Origin: Pseudorhodoplanes sp.
GTDB lineage: Bacteria > Pseudomonadota > Alphaproteobacteria > Rhizobiales > Xanthobacteraceae
Length of the DNA: 10,699 nucleotides
Assembly (NCBI GenBank): GCA_008933495.1
Contig: WBUW01000057.1
Coordinates: forward strand, 1-10,699
Direction of reading: 5' to 3'
Part shown: positions 1-6,499 of the stretch, in pieces
How positions within the stretch are numbered: position 1 is the stretch's first letter
Layout: every line of letters begins with the position of its first letter
Program-made: the position numbers and the translations under genes
Notes under the pieces: model-generated
The model's input: only the letters and a program-made list of their open reading frames with translations
Databases searched by the model: none
Told to the model about the DNA's origin: nothing

Positions 1-1330
1 GATCTATATCGACCGCCATCTCGTGCATGAGGTGACCTCGCCGCAGGCCTTCGAGGGCCTGCGCACGGCCGGCCGTAAAGTGCGCGCGCCGGGAAAGACG
101 CTGGCCGTGGTCGATCACAATGTGCCGACCTCCAACCGCAAACTGCCCAATCCCGATCCCGAAAGCGCCGAGCAGATCAAGACGCTGGCGCAGAACGCGA
201 AGGATTTCGGCATCGAGTATTACGACGAATTCGACCGCCGCCAGGGCATCGTGCACATCATCGGCCCGGAGCAGGGTTTTACCCTGCCCGGCACCACCAT
301 CGTCTGCGGCGACAGCCACACCGCCACCCACGGCGCCTTCGGCGCGCTCGCCTACGGCATCGGCACCTCGGAGGTCGAGCACGTGCTCGCCACGCAGACG
401 CTGATTCAGAAGAAATCGCAGAACATGCGCGCGGTCGTCGACGGCAAGCTGCCGGCCGGCGTCACCGCCAAGGACATCATCCTCGCCATCATCGGCGAGA
501 TCGGCACCGCCGGCGGCACCGGCTATGCACTCGAATATGCCGGCGAAGCCATTCGTGCGCTGTCGATGGAAGGGCGGATGACGATCTGCAACATGTCGAT
601 CGAAGGCGGCGCGCGCGCCGGCATGGTCGCGCCCGACGACAAGACCTTTGCCTATCTGAAGGACCGCCCGAAAGCGCCCAAGGACGAGCTCTGGGACCGC
701 GCGCTGCGCCACTGGGAGACGCTGCGCTCCGACGCCGGCGCGCATTTCGACCGCGAAATCCGCCTCGACGCCTCGAAGCTGCCGCCGCTCGTGACCTGGG
801 GCACGAGCCCGGAGGACGTCGTCTCCGTCACCGGCGTCGTGCCCGATCCGGACGCCATCAGCGATGAGAACAAGCGCGCTTCCAAGAAACGCGCGCTGGA
901 ATATATCGGGCTCGCGCCGGGCACCAGGATCACCGACATCAAGCTCGACCGCGTTTTCATCGGCTCCTGCACCAATGCGCGCATCGAAGACCTGCGCGAG
1001 GTCGCGCGCATCGTCAACGGCAAGACGGTGAGCGCGAACGTCAATGCGATGATCGTGCCGGGATCGGGTCTCGTAAAGGAACAAGCGGAAGCCGAAGGCC
1101 TCGACCAGATTTTCAGGGCGGCCGGCTTCGACTGGCGCGAGCCCGGCTGCTCGATGTGCCTTGCGATGAATCCCGACAAGCTGGCGCCGGGCGAGCGCTG
1201 TGCCTCGACTTCCAACCGCAATTTCGAAGGCCGCCAAGGCTATCGCGGCCGCACCCACCTCGTCTCGCCGGCGATGGCGGCCGCTGCCGCGATCGCCGGA
1301 CACTTCGTCGACGTGCGCGAGTGGAAATAA
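1..1330 (+). CDS. leuC: 3-isopropylmalate dehydratase large subunit, 5' partial
   Basis: Large, [4Fe-4S]-bearing subunit of isopropylmalate isomerase, which with LeuD converts 2-isopropylmalate to 3-isopropylmalate in cytosolic leucine synthesis. The reading frame is already open at base 2 (IYIDRHLVHEVTSPQAFEGL, the usual LeuC N-terminal region), so the true start lies upstream of the window. About 442 codons are visible; against a usual length near 470, roughly 25-30 residues are missing. The GTG at 23 is internal and not a start. Cluster cysteines are visible in the family motifs: GSCTNAR (Cys codon 968-970) and GCSMC (Cys codons 1148-1150 and 1157-1159). The C-terminal substrate-binding segment STSNRNFEGRQG is intact. 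It ends in TAA, followed by a hairpin terminator. Its partner leuD is 1.8 kb downstream rather than adjacent. Identification is firm. Confidence 0.97.
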   Translation, partial: IYIDRHLVHEVTSPQAFEGLRTAGRKVRAPGKTLAVVDHNVPTSNRKLPNPDPESAEQIKTLAQNAKDFGIEYYDEFDRRQGIVHIIGPEQGFTLPGTTIVCGDSHTATHGAFGALAYGIGTSEVEHVLATQTLIQKKSQNMRAVVDGKLPAGVTAKDIILAIIGEIGTAGGTGYALEYAGEAIRALSMEGRMTICNMSIEGGARAGMVAPDDKTFAYLKDRPKAPKDELWDRALRHWETLRSDAGAHFDREIRLDASKLPPLVTWGTSPEDVVSVTGVVPDPDAISDENKRASKKRALEYIGLAPGTRITDIKLDRVFIGSCTNARIEDLREVARIVNGKTVSANVNAMIVPGSGLVKEQAEAEGLDQIFRAAGFDWREPGCSMCLAMNPDKLAPGERCASTSNRNFEGRQGYRGRTHLVSPAMAAAAAIAGHFVDVREWK

Positions 1331-1359
1331 GCGGCGGCGCGCAGATCGCCGCTTCGACA

Positions 1360-1395
1360 AACAAAAGGCCCGCGACGACGTGGGCCTCTTTTCTT
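1360..1395. terminator. Bidirectional intrinsic terminator between leuC and a convergent gene
   Basis: A 9-bp stem with one G-U pair (1366-1374 with 1379-1387) encloses the loop ACGA. It is followed on the plus strand by CTTTTCTT (1388-1395) and preceded by an A-rich run (1360-1366) that becomes a U-tract on the minus strand. It can therefore stop both leuC transcription and that of the minus-strand gene ending at 1426. Confidence 0.85.
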
Positions 1396-1425
1396 GCGGA
1401 CGCCGACGTCAGCCGGCCGCCTCGC

Positions 1426-1812
1426 TCACCACCACGGCCCGTACGGGAACACCGGGTAAGCGCGATAATAGATCGGGTAGTACGGCCGATAGTAATACGG
1501 CCGGTAAGAATAGGCCCCGTAATAGTGGACCGGATAGGGATGATAATAGCGCGGCCAGGCGCGATAATGGCGCACGCGATAGGCGCGATAATACGGGCGG
1601 TAATAGCGCGGACCGTAATAATAATGCCGCCAGCCATAATAGCGACGGTAATGATGCCGCCGCCACTTGCGCCGATGCGAACTGAACTCGGTGACGGGTG
1701 AAGCGGCGTCGGGGCGCGCACCTTCGGGACGCACATCGGTCCGTGCGATGGCCGGCAGCGACAGAAAAAGCGCCACGGCACAGACAGCCAGACCCGCGAT
1801 CCATTTCGGCAT
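1426..1812 (-). CDS. Exported tyrosine/arginine/histidine-rich low-complexity protein
   Basis: A 128-residue protein of unknown function. Residues 1-23 form a Sec signal peptide (MPKW, then a hydrophobic stretch, then LPAIA-RT, with predicted cleavage after AIA), so the product is probably periplasmic or outside the cell. A short linker (24-45) leads into an 83-residue tail with 28 tyrosines plus many Arg, His, Pro and Trp, arranged as loose repeats of RPYY, RAY, HYY and RYY and ending GPWW. The start is well placed: AGGAG six bases upstream of ATG on the minus strand. It ends convergent with leuC across a shared terminator. Similar short Tyr-rich exported proteins occur in Rhizobiales, but I know of no assigned role; cell-envelope or extracellular adhesion/cross-linking is only a guess. 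The signal peptide, good ribosome site and TAY codon blocks support a real gene over chance. Confidence 0.75.
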   Translation of the reverse strand: MPKWIAGLAVCAVALFLSLPAIARTDVRPEGARPDAASPVTEFSSHRRKWRRHHYRRYYGWRHYYYGPRYYRPYYRAYRVRHYRAWPRYYHPYPVHYYGAYSYRPYYYRPYYPIYYRAYPVFPYGPWW

Positions 1813-1907
1813 CGGTTTCTCCTCTTGGCTCGCTATCCCAACACCCTGTTCACTCTGCCACGAAAAGCCGCGCGGCGGGCGATCGGTTCACATCGCGGTA
1901 AATCCGG

Positions 1908-1921
1908 CCGGCCGCGGCCGG
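1908..1921. repeat. 14-bp perfect GC palindrome
   Basis: CCGGCCGCGGCCGG is self-complementary and lies 12 bases beyond the stop of the minus-strand gene ending at 1934. No U-tract follows, so it is not a standard terminator. It could still slow or trim the transcript, or be a chance product of high GC. Confidence 0.35.
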
Positions 1922-1933
1922 TAACCCGATCCG

Positions 1934-2284
1934 TCAGCCCGGCACCCACTGGCAGCGCATGCGCGGCGTCATGACCGGACCGCTCGGCCGGTTTTCGAGC
2001 ACGTACCAGGCCCGGCAGTCGCGTTTGGCATTCGGTCCCGGCCAGGAATAGGTTCCCGGACGCGGATACTCCCAGAACGGCGGTTGCGGCGCGGGATAAA
2101 CGCGCAGGCGCGGGCGACGACGCTGCGCCTGTGCAGACCATTCGCCTGGCACCGAGAGGATGGCATCGTCCTGGGCACGCGCGGGCGACGACGATACCGT
2201 AGCCCCGCCGATCAGGACGCACGCCCCAACCAGAAACAAGACCGGGAGCCGCCGCGCCATCAATGGCATCGGGTTTCCATTCAT
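1934..2284 (-). CDS. Small exported hypothetical protein with C-terminal cysteine pair
   Basis: A 116-residue protein of unknown function. The N-terminus (MNGNPMPLMARRLPVLFLVGACVLIGG...SPARA-QDD) is a signal peptide with a likely cleavage site after ARA. The mature part begins with an Arg/Pro-rich segment (RRRPRLRVYPAPQPPFWEYP) and ends in a compact motif, DCRAWYVLENRPSGPVMTPR then MRCQWVPG. Its two cysteines, 25 residues apart, could form a periplasmic disulfide. The ATG at 2284 is chosen because GGGAG lies eight bases upstream; in-frame ATGs at 2269 and 2260 are alternatives, and longer forms would run into the divergent gene at 2363. It lies 121 bases upstream of the Tyr-rich gene on the same strand, so the two may be co-transcribed. 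It appears to belong to a Rhizobiales-type family of short exported proteins, but I cannot name it. Confidence 0.72.
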   Translation of the reverse strand: MNGNPMPLMARRLPVLFLVGACVLIGGATVSSSPARAQDDAILSVPGEWSAQAQRRRPRLRVYPAPQPPFWEYPRPGTYSWPGPNAKRDCRAWYVLENRPSGPVMTPRMRCQWVPG

Positions 2285-2362
2285 GCCGTACGCTCCCTCA
2301 TTTTCGCGTGCGACGTCAACCACGGCATGGCCGGGCGCGCTTGCGACCGTTATCCTGAAACC

Positions 2363-2614
2363 ATGACGACCGAGAAAAATGGCGGCAAAGAGGAAACCCG
2401 GCGCGCGGCCGAAGCCGATTTGCGGCGCCTGCGCGAGGCGGACGCCGAACTCGGCGGCTCCCTGCCGGCGCGGCGCGCCGCAGCGCATTTCGCCGGCCGC
2501 GACGCCGGCGAAACCGATGCCATCGAAATCTGGGGCCGGCGCATCGGCCGCAGCTTGAGCGCGGTGGCATTCGCCGCACTGTCTTATTATCTCTACATCA
2601 CCTACATCCGATGA
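2363..2614 (+). CDS. Small single-pass membrane protein, partner of the downstream metallopeptidase
   Basis: An 83-residue protein of unknown function. Residues 1-60 are highly charged and probably helical (EETRRAAEADLRRLREADAEL), followed by the segment HFAGRDAGETDAIEIWGRRIGR. Residues 63-80 form one hydrophobic membrane span (SLSAVAFAALSYYLYITYI) reaching almost to the C-terminus, so it is tail-anchored with a cytoplasmic N-terminal region. ATG 2363 is chosen because longer in-frame starts would overlap the divergent exported gene; its Shine-Dalgarno sequence is weak. The stop TGA (2612-2614) shares bases with the ATG of the next gene (2611), which suggests translational coupling. The 78-bp spacer before it (2285-2362) must hold promoters for both divergent genes, but no clear boxes were seen. 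I recall similar short proteins with a conserved DAIEIWG-RIGR segment in rhizobia; function unknown. Confidence 0.75.
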   Translation: MTTEKNGGKEETRRAAEADLRRLREADAELGGSLPARRAAAHFAGRDAGETDAIEIWGRRIGRSLSAVAFAALSYYLYITYIR

Positions 2615-3039
2615 GCGCTTCTTCCCACCCCGACCTGTCCGGCTGGCCGCACCTGAAAGCCCCCTCGCTGTCCGAAATGGAAGCGATCGCCTTCGCCGCG
2701 TTCGAGCGATTGCCGCAGAAATTCCGCGCTTTGTGCGACGGCGTCGTGATCCGGGTCGAGGATTTTCCGACCGACGAGGTGATCGAGGACATGAAACTCG
2801 AAAGCGAGTTCGGCATCCTCGGCCTGTTCCAGGGCGTCGGCCTGCCCTACCAGTCGGTATCCGACCCGGCCGCGATGCCGAACATGATCTGGCTCTATCG
2901 CCGCCCGATCCTCGATTACTGGGCCGAGCACGACGAGGCGCTCGGCAGCATCATCACCCACGTTCTGGTGCACGAGATCGGCCATCATTTCGGGCTGTCG
3001 GACGAGGATATGGAAGCGATCGAGCAGACCGCCGGATGA
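2611..3039 (+). CDS. Zincin-like metallopeptidase (DUF1025 / Zincin_1 family)
   Basis: A 142-residue predicted zinc metallopeptidase. The extended zincin motif HEIGHHFGLSD lies at residues 121-131: two His of HEXXH plus a third ligand (Asp131) in the HEXXHXXGXXD pattern, with Glu122 as catalytic base. Upstream are the conserved PQKFRALCDGVVIRVEDFP region (35-53), a LLGLFQG-type segment (67-74), and IWLYRRPILDYW (93-104), all typical of this compact family, which is usually 120-150 residues. No signal peptide or membrane span is present, so it is cytosolic unless tethered by the membrane protein encoded immediately upstream, with which it shares an ATGA overlap. Substrate unknown. The gene ends 111 bases before leuD and may be co-transcribed with it. 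Confidence 0.9.
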   Translation: MSASSHPDLSGWPHLKAPSLSEMEAIAFAAFERLPQKFRALCDGVVIRVEDFPTDEVIEDMKLESEFGILGLFQGVGLPYQSVSDPAAMPNMIWLYRRPILDYWAEHDEALGSIITHVLVHEIGHHFGLSDEDMEAIEQTAG

Positions 3040-3150
3040 AGCTCGCCGGCCGGAAATCCGCCCGCCGCCGCACCCGGACGCCATCGAAAAACAGAATCGA
3101 CGACGCCGGCGATTTGAAATAAGAGACCCGTCATCAGGGATCAGAGGGCC

Positions 3151-3756
3151 ATGGATAAATTCACCGTTCTGGAAGGCGTCGCCGCACCGTTGCGCATGGT
3201 CAATGTCGACACCGACATGATCATTCCCAAGCAGTATCTGAAGACGATCAAGCGCACCGGCCTCGGCAAGGGGCTGTTCTCGGAACAGCGCTACAAGGAC
3301 GACGGCAGCGAGAATCCGGATTTCGTGCTCAACAAGCCGGCCTACCGCAACGCCAAAATCCTGATCGCCGGCGACAATTTCGGCTGCGGCTCCTCGCGCG
3401 AGCACGCGCCCTGGGCGCTGCTCGATTTCGGCATCCGCTGCGTGATCTCGACGTCGTTCGGCGACATTTTCTACAACAACAGCTTCAAGAACGGCATCCT
3501 ACCGATCCGCGTGACGCCCGCGCAACTCGAAAAGCTGTTCGACGACGCCGACCGCGGCGCCAACGCGACATTGACCGTCGATCTCGCAAAGCAGGAAATC
3601 CGCGGTCCGGACGGCGGCGTCATCAGGTTCGACATCGATCCGTTCCGCAAGCATTGTCTGCTCAACGGCCTCGACGATATCGGCCTGACCATGGCCAAGA
3701 AGGACCACATCGCCACCCACGAGGCGACGATCAGGGCGGAGCGGCCGTGGCTCTGA
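3151..3756 (+). CDS. leuD: 3-isopropylmalate dehydratase small subunit
   Basis: Small (swivelling-domain) subunit of isopropylmalate isomerase, partner of LeuC in leucine synthesis. At 201 residues it has the usual length. Family landmarks are NVDTDMIIPKQYLKTIKRTG (residues 18-37), the active-site loop NFGCGSSREHAPW (76-88) and FGDIFYNNSFKNGILPI (103-119). The start has GAGGG a few bases upstream of ATG. The 111-bp spacer after the metallopeptidase gene shows no convincing promoter, so read-through from the upstream pair is possible. The product must assemble with LeuC, encoded 1.8 kb upstream beyond genes on both strands, so leuC and leuD cannot be a simple adjacent pair here. Confidence 0.98.
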   Translation: MDKFTVLEGVAAPLRMVNVDTDMIIPKQYLKTIKRTGLGKGLFSEQRYKDDGSENPDFVLNKPAYRNAKILIAGDNFGCGSSREHAPWALLDFGIRCVISTSFGDIFYNNSFKNGILPIRVTPAQLEKLFDDADRGANATLTVDLAKQEIRGPDGGVIRFDIDPFRKHCLLNGLDDIGLTMAKKDHIATHEATIRAERPWL

Positions 3757-3776
3757 GAACGCCTGCCGTCGCAACA

Positions 3777-3820
3777 ATCGCTGCCAAGCGATCGTGCGGC
3801 GGCGCGCTCGCGCCGCACGA
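3777..3820. terminator. Two overlapping hairpins in the leuD / lyase convergent spacer, possible terminator without U-tract
   Basis: A 6-bp hairpin (3777-3782 with 3787-3792, loop GCCA) abuts, and shares one base with, a 10-bp perfect stem (3792-3801 with 3811-3820, loop of nine). They lie 20 bases after leuD and within 140 bases of the end of the convergent lyase gene. Neither side carries a U-tract. Function as a terminator or 3'-end stabiliser is inferred only from position and stability. Confidence 0.4.
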
Positions 3821-3913
3821 CATGACCGGCGGCCCGCAGCACTGAACGGATCTCGCCGCGCCGCTTTTCCGCACGGAGAATGCGCAACGTCTGCACGCCG
3901 CCGCATTGCCGGG

Positions 3914-4795
3914 TCAGCCGCCGGGCGCCGCGATCGCTTCCGCGATGGCGACCGTGCGGCGCGCGATGTCGGCATGCATGCGCTCGACCATGCGACCGCC
4001 GAGTGAGACCACGCCCTTGCCCTTGTTCTCCGGCAGATCGAAGGCGGTGATGATCTTGCGCGCCTGCGCCACCTCGTCGGCGGACGGCGAAAACACCTCG
4101 TTGCAGGGGCCGATCTGGTTGGGATGGATCAGCGTCTTGCCGTCGAAGCCCAGGTCGCGACCGTCGCGGCATTCGCGCGCAAAGCCGTCCATGTCGGCGA
4201 GCTCGTTATAGACACCGTCGAGCACGGCGATGCCGGCGGCGCGCGCCGCCAGCACGCAGGTCGACAGCCAGGACAGCATCGGCGCCCGCCCCGGCACGAG
4301 CCGCGCGCCGGTCTCCTTGGCGAGATCGTTGGTGCCGAGCACGAAGCCGGCAAGCCGCGTCTCCGAATCGCGCGCGGCGTCCGCGATCGCGCGCACATTG
4401 AGAACGGCGACCGGCGTCTCGATCATCGCCCACACCCGCGTCTTGTGATCGGTGCCCATGTCGAGCAGACGGCGGCCGATGATTTCGAGCTGATCGGGAT
4501 CGGAGACCTTCGGAACCAGGATGGCGTCCGGCGCGGCATGGGCGGCCGCCGACAGATCGTCGGCATGCCAGAGCGTATCGATGGCATTGACGCGGACGAA
4601 GATCTCGCGCGCGCCGAAGCCGCCGGCTTTCACCGCCTCCGCCACCTGTTTGCGCGCGGTCTCCTTGGCGTCGGGCGCGACCGCGTCTTCCAGGTCGAGG
4701 ATCACGCCGTCCGCCGGCAGCGCGCGCGCCTTCTCGATGGCGCGCGCATTCGAACCCGGCATATAAAGGACGGAACGGCGCGGACGGACGGTCAT
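3914..4795 (-). CDS. CoA-ester lyase, HpcH/HpaI aldolase / citrate lyase beta-like family
   Basis: A 293-residue TIM-barrel lyase that cleaves or forms a C-C bond in a CoA thioester. Family motifs in order: RSVLYMPG (7-14), GVILDLEDAV (30-39), IFVRVNAIDT (65-74), ILVPKV (92-97), MIETP (124-128; Glu126 likely Mg ligand), GFVLGTNDLAKETG (150-163; Asp157 likely second Mg ligand), VLDGVYNE (191-198) and GFDGKTLIHPNQI (217-229). The start is supported by AGGAG seven bases upstream of ATG. No citrate lyase alpha or gamma genes are nearby, so it is not part of a citrate lyase complex. A stand-alone activity such as citramalyl-CoA, malyl-CoA or methylmalyl-CoA lyase is more likely, and the substrate cannot be fixed from sequence. 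It is divergent from the DUF429 gene across a palindromic repeat and convergent with leuD. Confidence 0.92.
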   Translation of the reverse strand: MTVRPRRSVLYMPGSNARAIEKARALPADGVILDLEDAVAPDAKETARKQVAEAVKAGGFGAREIFVRVNAIDTLWHADDLSAAAHAAPDAILVPKVSDPDQLEIIGRRLLDMGTDHKTRVWAMIETPVAVLNVRAIADAARDSETRLAGFVLGTNDLAKETGARLVPGRAPMLSWLSTCVLAARAAGIAVLDGVYNELADMDGFARECRDGRDLGFDGKTLIHPNQIGPCNEVFSPSADEVAQARKIITAFDLPENKGKGVVSLGGRMVERMHADIARRTVAIAEAIAAPGG

Positions 4796-4818
4796 GGCAC
4801 TTCTCCTGCGGCGGACCT

Positions 4819-4928
4819 AGCACATGATCCCGAAAAGCGTGCAGCGGTTTTCGGAGAAAATCATGCGCAAACAAGGAGCTAAAGCGGGATGACGATACGA
4901 GGAAAAGTCCTCCCGCTTTAGCGCATGA
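4819..4928. repeat. Palindromic intergenic repeat (RIME/REP-like) with two hairpin modules
   Basis: The first module pairs 4820-4828 with 4860-4868 (8 of 9) and 4830-4836 with 4848-4854 (CCGAAAA/TTTTCGG, perfect), separated by an unequal internal loop. The second is a 12-bp perfect inverted repeat, GCTAAAGCGGGA (4878-4889) with TCCCGCTTTAGC (4911-4922), which contains a nested alternative hairpin GAGGA-AAAG-TCCTC (4899-4912). TCATGCGC at 4861-4868 is inverted again as GCGCATGA at 4921-4928. The CATGATCCCGAAAA...GGTTTTCGG...ATCATGC pattern matches, from memory, the intergenic repeats scattered through Rhizobiales genomes. It fills most of the divergent spacer between the lyase and DUF429 genes. 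The lyase ribosome-binding site lies just outside it. Confidence 0.75.
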
Positions 4929-5001
4929 TGCGCGGAAGGAAAAGCGCTTCGGCTGCAATCAGGGACGACGATGCACGGTAGCGCCCGATCCGGCGCGGCG
5001 G

Positions 5002-5757
5002 ATGAGCGACCTTAGTCGAACCGCGCCGGGCGAGACATGGCTGGCGGGCGTCGACGGATGCCGCGCCGGATGGCTTGCGGTCTTTGTCCGGCCGCAGGGC
5101 GAAGCCGCGCGCCTGGCGGTGTATTCCCGCTTTGCCGACCTGGCCGCGGCACCCGAAGCCGCCGCCATCATTGCGGTCGACATTCCAATCGGCCTGCCGG
5201 AGCGCAGCGGACGCGGCGGGCGCACAGCGGAAAACGCGGTGCGGCCACTGCTCGGCGAGCGGCAATCCTCGGTCTTCTCCGTTCCTTCGCGCGCGGCCAT
5301 TTATGCCGACAGCTATGCCGACGCCCGCCGTCTCGCGCTGGCGACCTCCGATCCGCCGCGCAGCGTCGCCAAGCAGCTCTTCAGCATCGCGCCGAAAATC
5401 CGCGCGGTCGACCTGTGCCTGCGCGCGGACGCCGCCTTGGTAGCGCGCGTGTACGAAGTCCATCCCGAGCTCGCCTTCTGGCGGCTCAATGGCGGACGCG
5501 CGCTCGATCAGCCGAAGAAAGTCAAGAACCGTCTTCATCCGGCGGGCCTTGCGTTGCGGCGCGCGCTTCTGGACAAGGCCGGACTTCCGAAGGCGCTGAC
5601 CGGGGCGGCCGCGCCGGACGGGGCGGCGGCCGACGACCTCATCGACGCGCTCGCCTGCGCGGCGATCGCGCGCCGCATCCATGCCGGACAGGCGCGACCG
5701 TTTCCCGATCCCGCCCCCTGCGACAATTTTGGACTGCCGATGGCGATCTGGGCCTGA
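5002..5757 (+). CDS. DUF429 family protein (predicted RNase H-fold nuclease)
   Basis: A 251-residue member of the DUF429 family, whose members are predicted from their fold to be RNase H-like nucleases; no activity is established that I know of. Motifs in order: LAGVDGCRAGWLAV (14-27, Asp18), IIAVDIPIGLPE (56-67, Asp60), SSVFSVPSRAAIYA (89-102), KQLFSIAPKIRAVD (124-137), VYEVHPELAFWRLNG (150-164, with Glu152 and Glu156) and ADDLIDALACA (210-220). The Asp/Glu residues at motif ends fit an acidic metal-binding centre. No signal peptide, so cytosolic. A strong Shine-Dalgarno sequence is absent before ATG 5002; no better in-frame start was seen. The carbonic anhydrase gene starts 36 bases after its stop, so the two are probably one transcript. 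A functional link between them is not evident. Confidence 0.88.
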   Translation: MSDLSRTAPGETWLAGVDGCRAGWLAVFVRPQGEAARLAVYSRFADLAAAPEAAAIIAVDIPIGLPERSGRGGRTAENAVRPLLGERQSSVFSVPSRAAIYADSYADARRLALATSDPPRSVAKQLFSIAPKIRAVDLCLRADAALVARVYEVHPELAFWRLNGGRALDQPKKVKNRLHPAGLALRRALLDKAGLPKALTGAAAPDGAAADDLIDALACAAIARRIHAGQARPFPDPAPCDNFGLPMAIWA

Positions 5758-5793
5758 TTGAACTTGCCCGCCAACGCTGGCAGATAACACGCC

Positions 5794-6468
5794 ATGGGAT
5801 TTCCGCAGCGCCTGATCGAAGGCTATCGCGCGTTCCTCGCCGGCCGGCTGCCGGTCGAGCAAAGCCGCTATCGTGAACTCGCCGAAAGCGGCCAGTCGCC
5901 CGAAATCATGGTCGTCGGCTGCTGCGACTCGCGCGTCTCGCCGGAAGCGATTTTCGACGCCAGTCCGGGCGAACTGTTCGTGGTGCGCAACGTCGCCAAC
6001 CTGGTGCCGCCCTATACGCCCGACGGCGCGCAGCGCGCGGTCTCCGCCGCGCTCGAATTCGCGGTGCAGGCGCTGCACGTCAAGCATATCGTCGTGCTCG
6101 GGCACGCGCGCTGCGGCGGCATCCGCGCCTTTGCCGAACAGGCCGCGCCGCTGTCGCCCGGCGACTTCATCGGCAAATGGATGGAGCTGATCGCGCCCGC
6201 GGCCGCCGGGCTCGGCGCCGGGGACCGCTTCGCCGACCGCGCCGACTATCTCAGCCATCTGGAACAGGCCTCCGCGATCCGCACGCTCGACAATCTGATG
6301 ACCTTCCCGTGCGTGCGCATCCTGGTCGAGCGCCGGCGGCTGCACCTGCATGCCGCCTATTTCGACGTGGCCACCGGCCTGTTGTCGGTGTTCGACCCGG
6401 AGACCAGGACATTCGGCTCGCTCGCCGGCGCCAATCACACGCGCCTGTTCGCGCAGCCGCGGTTTTAG
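5794..6468 (+). CDS. Beta-class carbonic anhydrase
   Basis: A 224-residue zinc enzyme that interconverts CO2 and bicarbonate in the cytosol, feeding carboxylases and pH balance. Zinc ligands are Cys44 (in GCCDSRVSP), His104 and Cys107 (in GHARCGG); the Asp45-Arg47 dyad of the CDSR motif is intact. LFVVRNVANLVPPY (61-74) and the ALEFAVQALHVKHIVVLGH segment are typical of the family. Length is normal and no signal peptide is seen. The ribosome-binding site is weak, consistent with dependence on translation of the DUF429 gene ending 36 bases upstream. The 3' end faces the non-coding structured region at 6500-6877, so an RNA from that region could run antisense into this gene. Symbols such as can or cynT are used for relatives, but the subgroup is not certain here. 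Confidence 0.95.
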   Translation: MGFPQRLIEGYRAFLAGRLPVEQSRYRELAESGQSPEIMVVGCCDSRVSPEAIFDASPGELFVVRNVANLVPPYTPDGAQRAVSAALEFAVQALHVKHIVVLGHARCGGIRAFAEQAAPLSPGDFIGKWMELIAPAAAGLGAGDRFADRADYLSHLEQASAIRTLDNLMTFPCVRILVERRRLHLHAAYFDVATGLLSVFDPETRTFGSLAGANHTRLFAQPRF

Positions 6469-6499
6469 CGCTGATCGACTTGAACTGAAGCACATCGCT

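Noticed and set aside
1156..1701. Plus-strand frames overlapping the end of leuC and the Tyr-rich gene
   Set aside because: They are shifted readings of leuC and the complement of the Tyr-rich repeat, and they cross the terminator at 1360-1395.
2084..2362. Upstream extension of the 83-residue membrane protein
   Set aside because: The extension overlaps the divergent exported-protein gene and has a basic, non-protein-like composition; ATG 2363 gives a sensible product.
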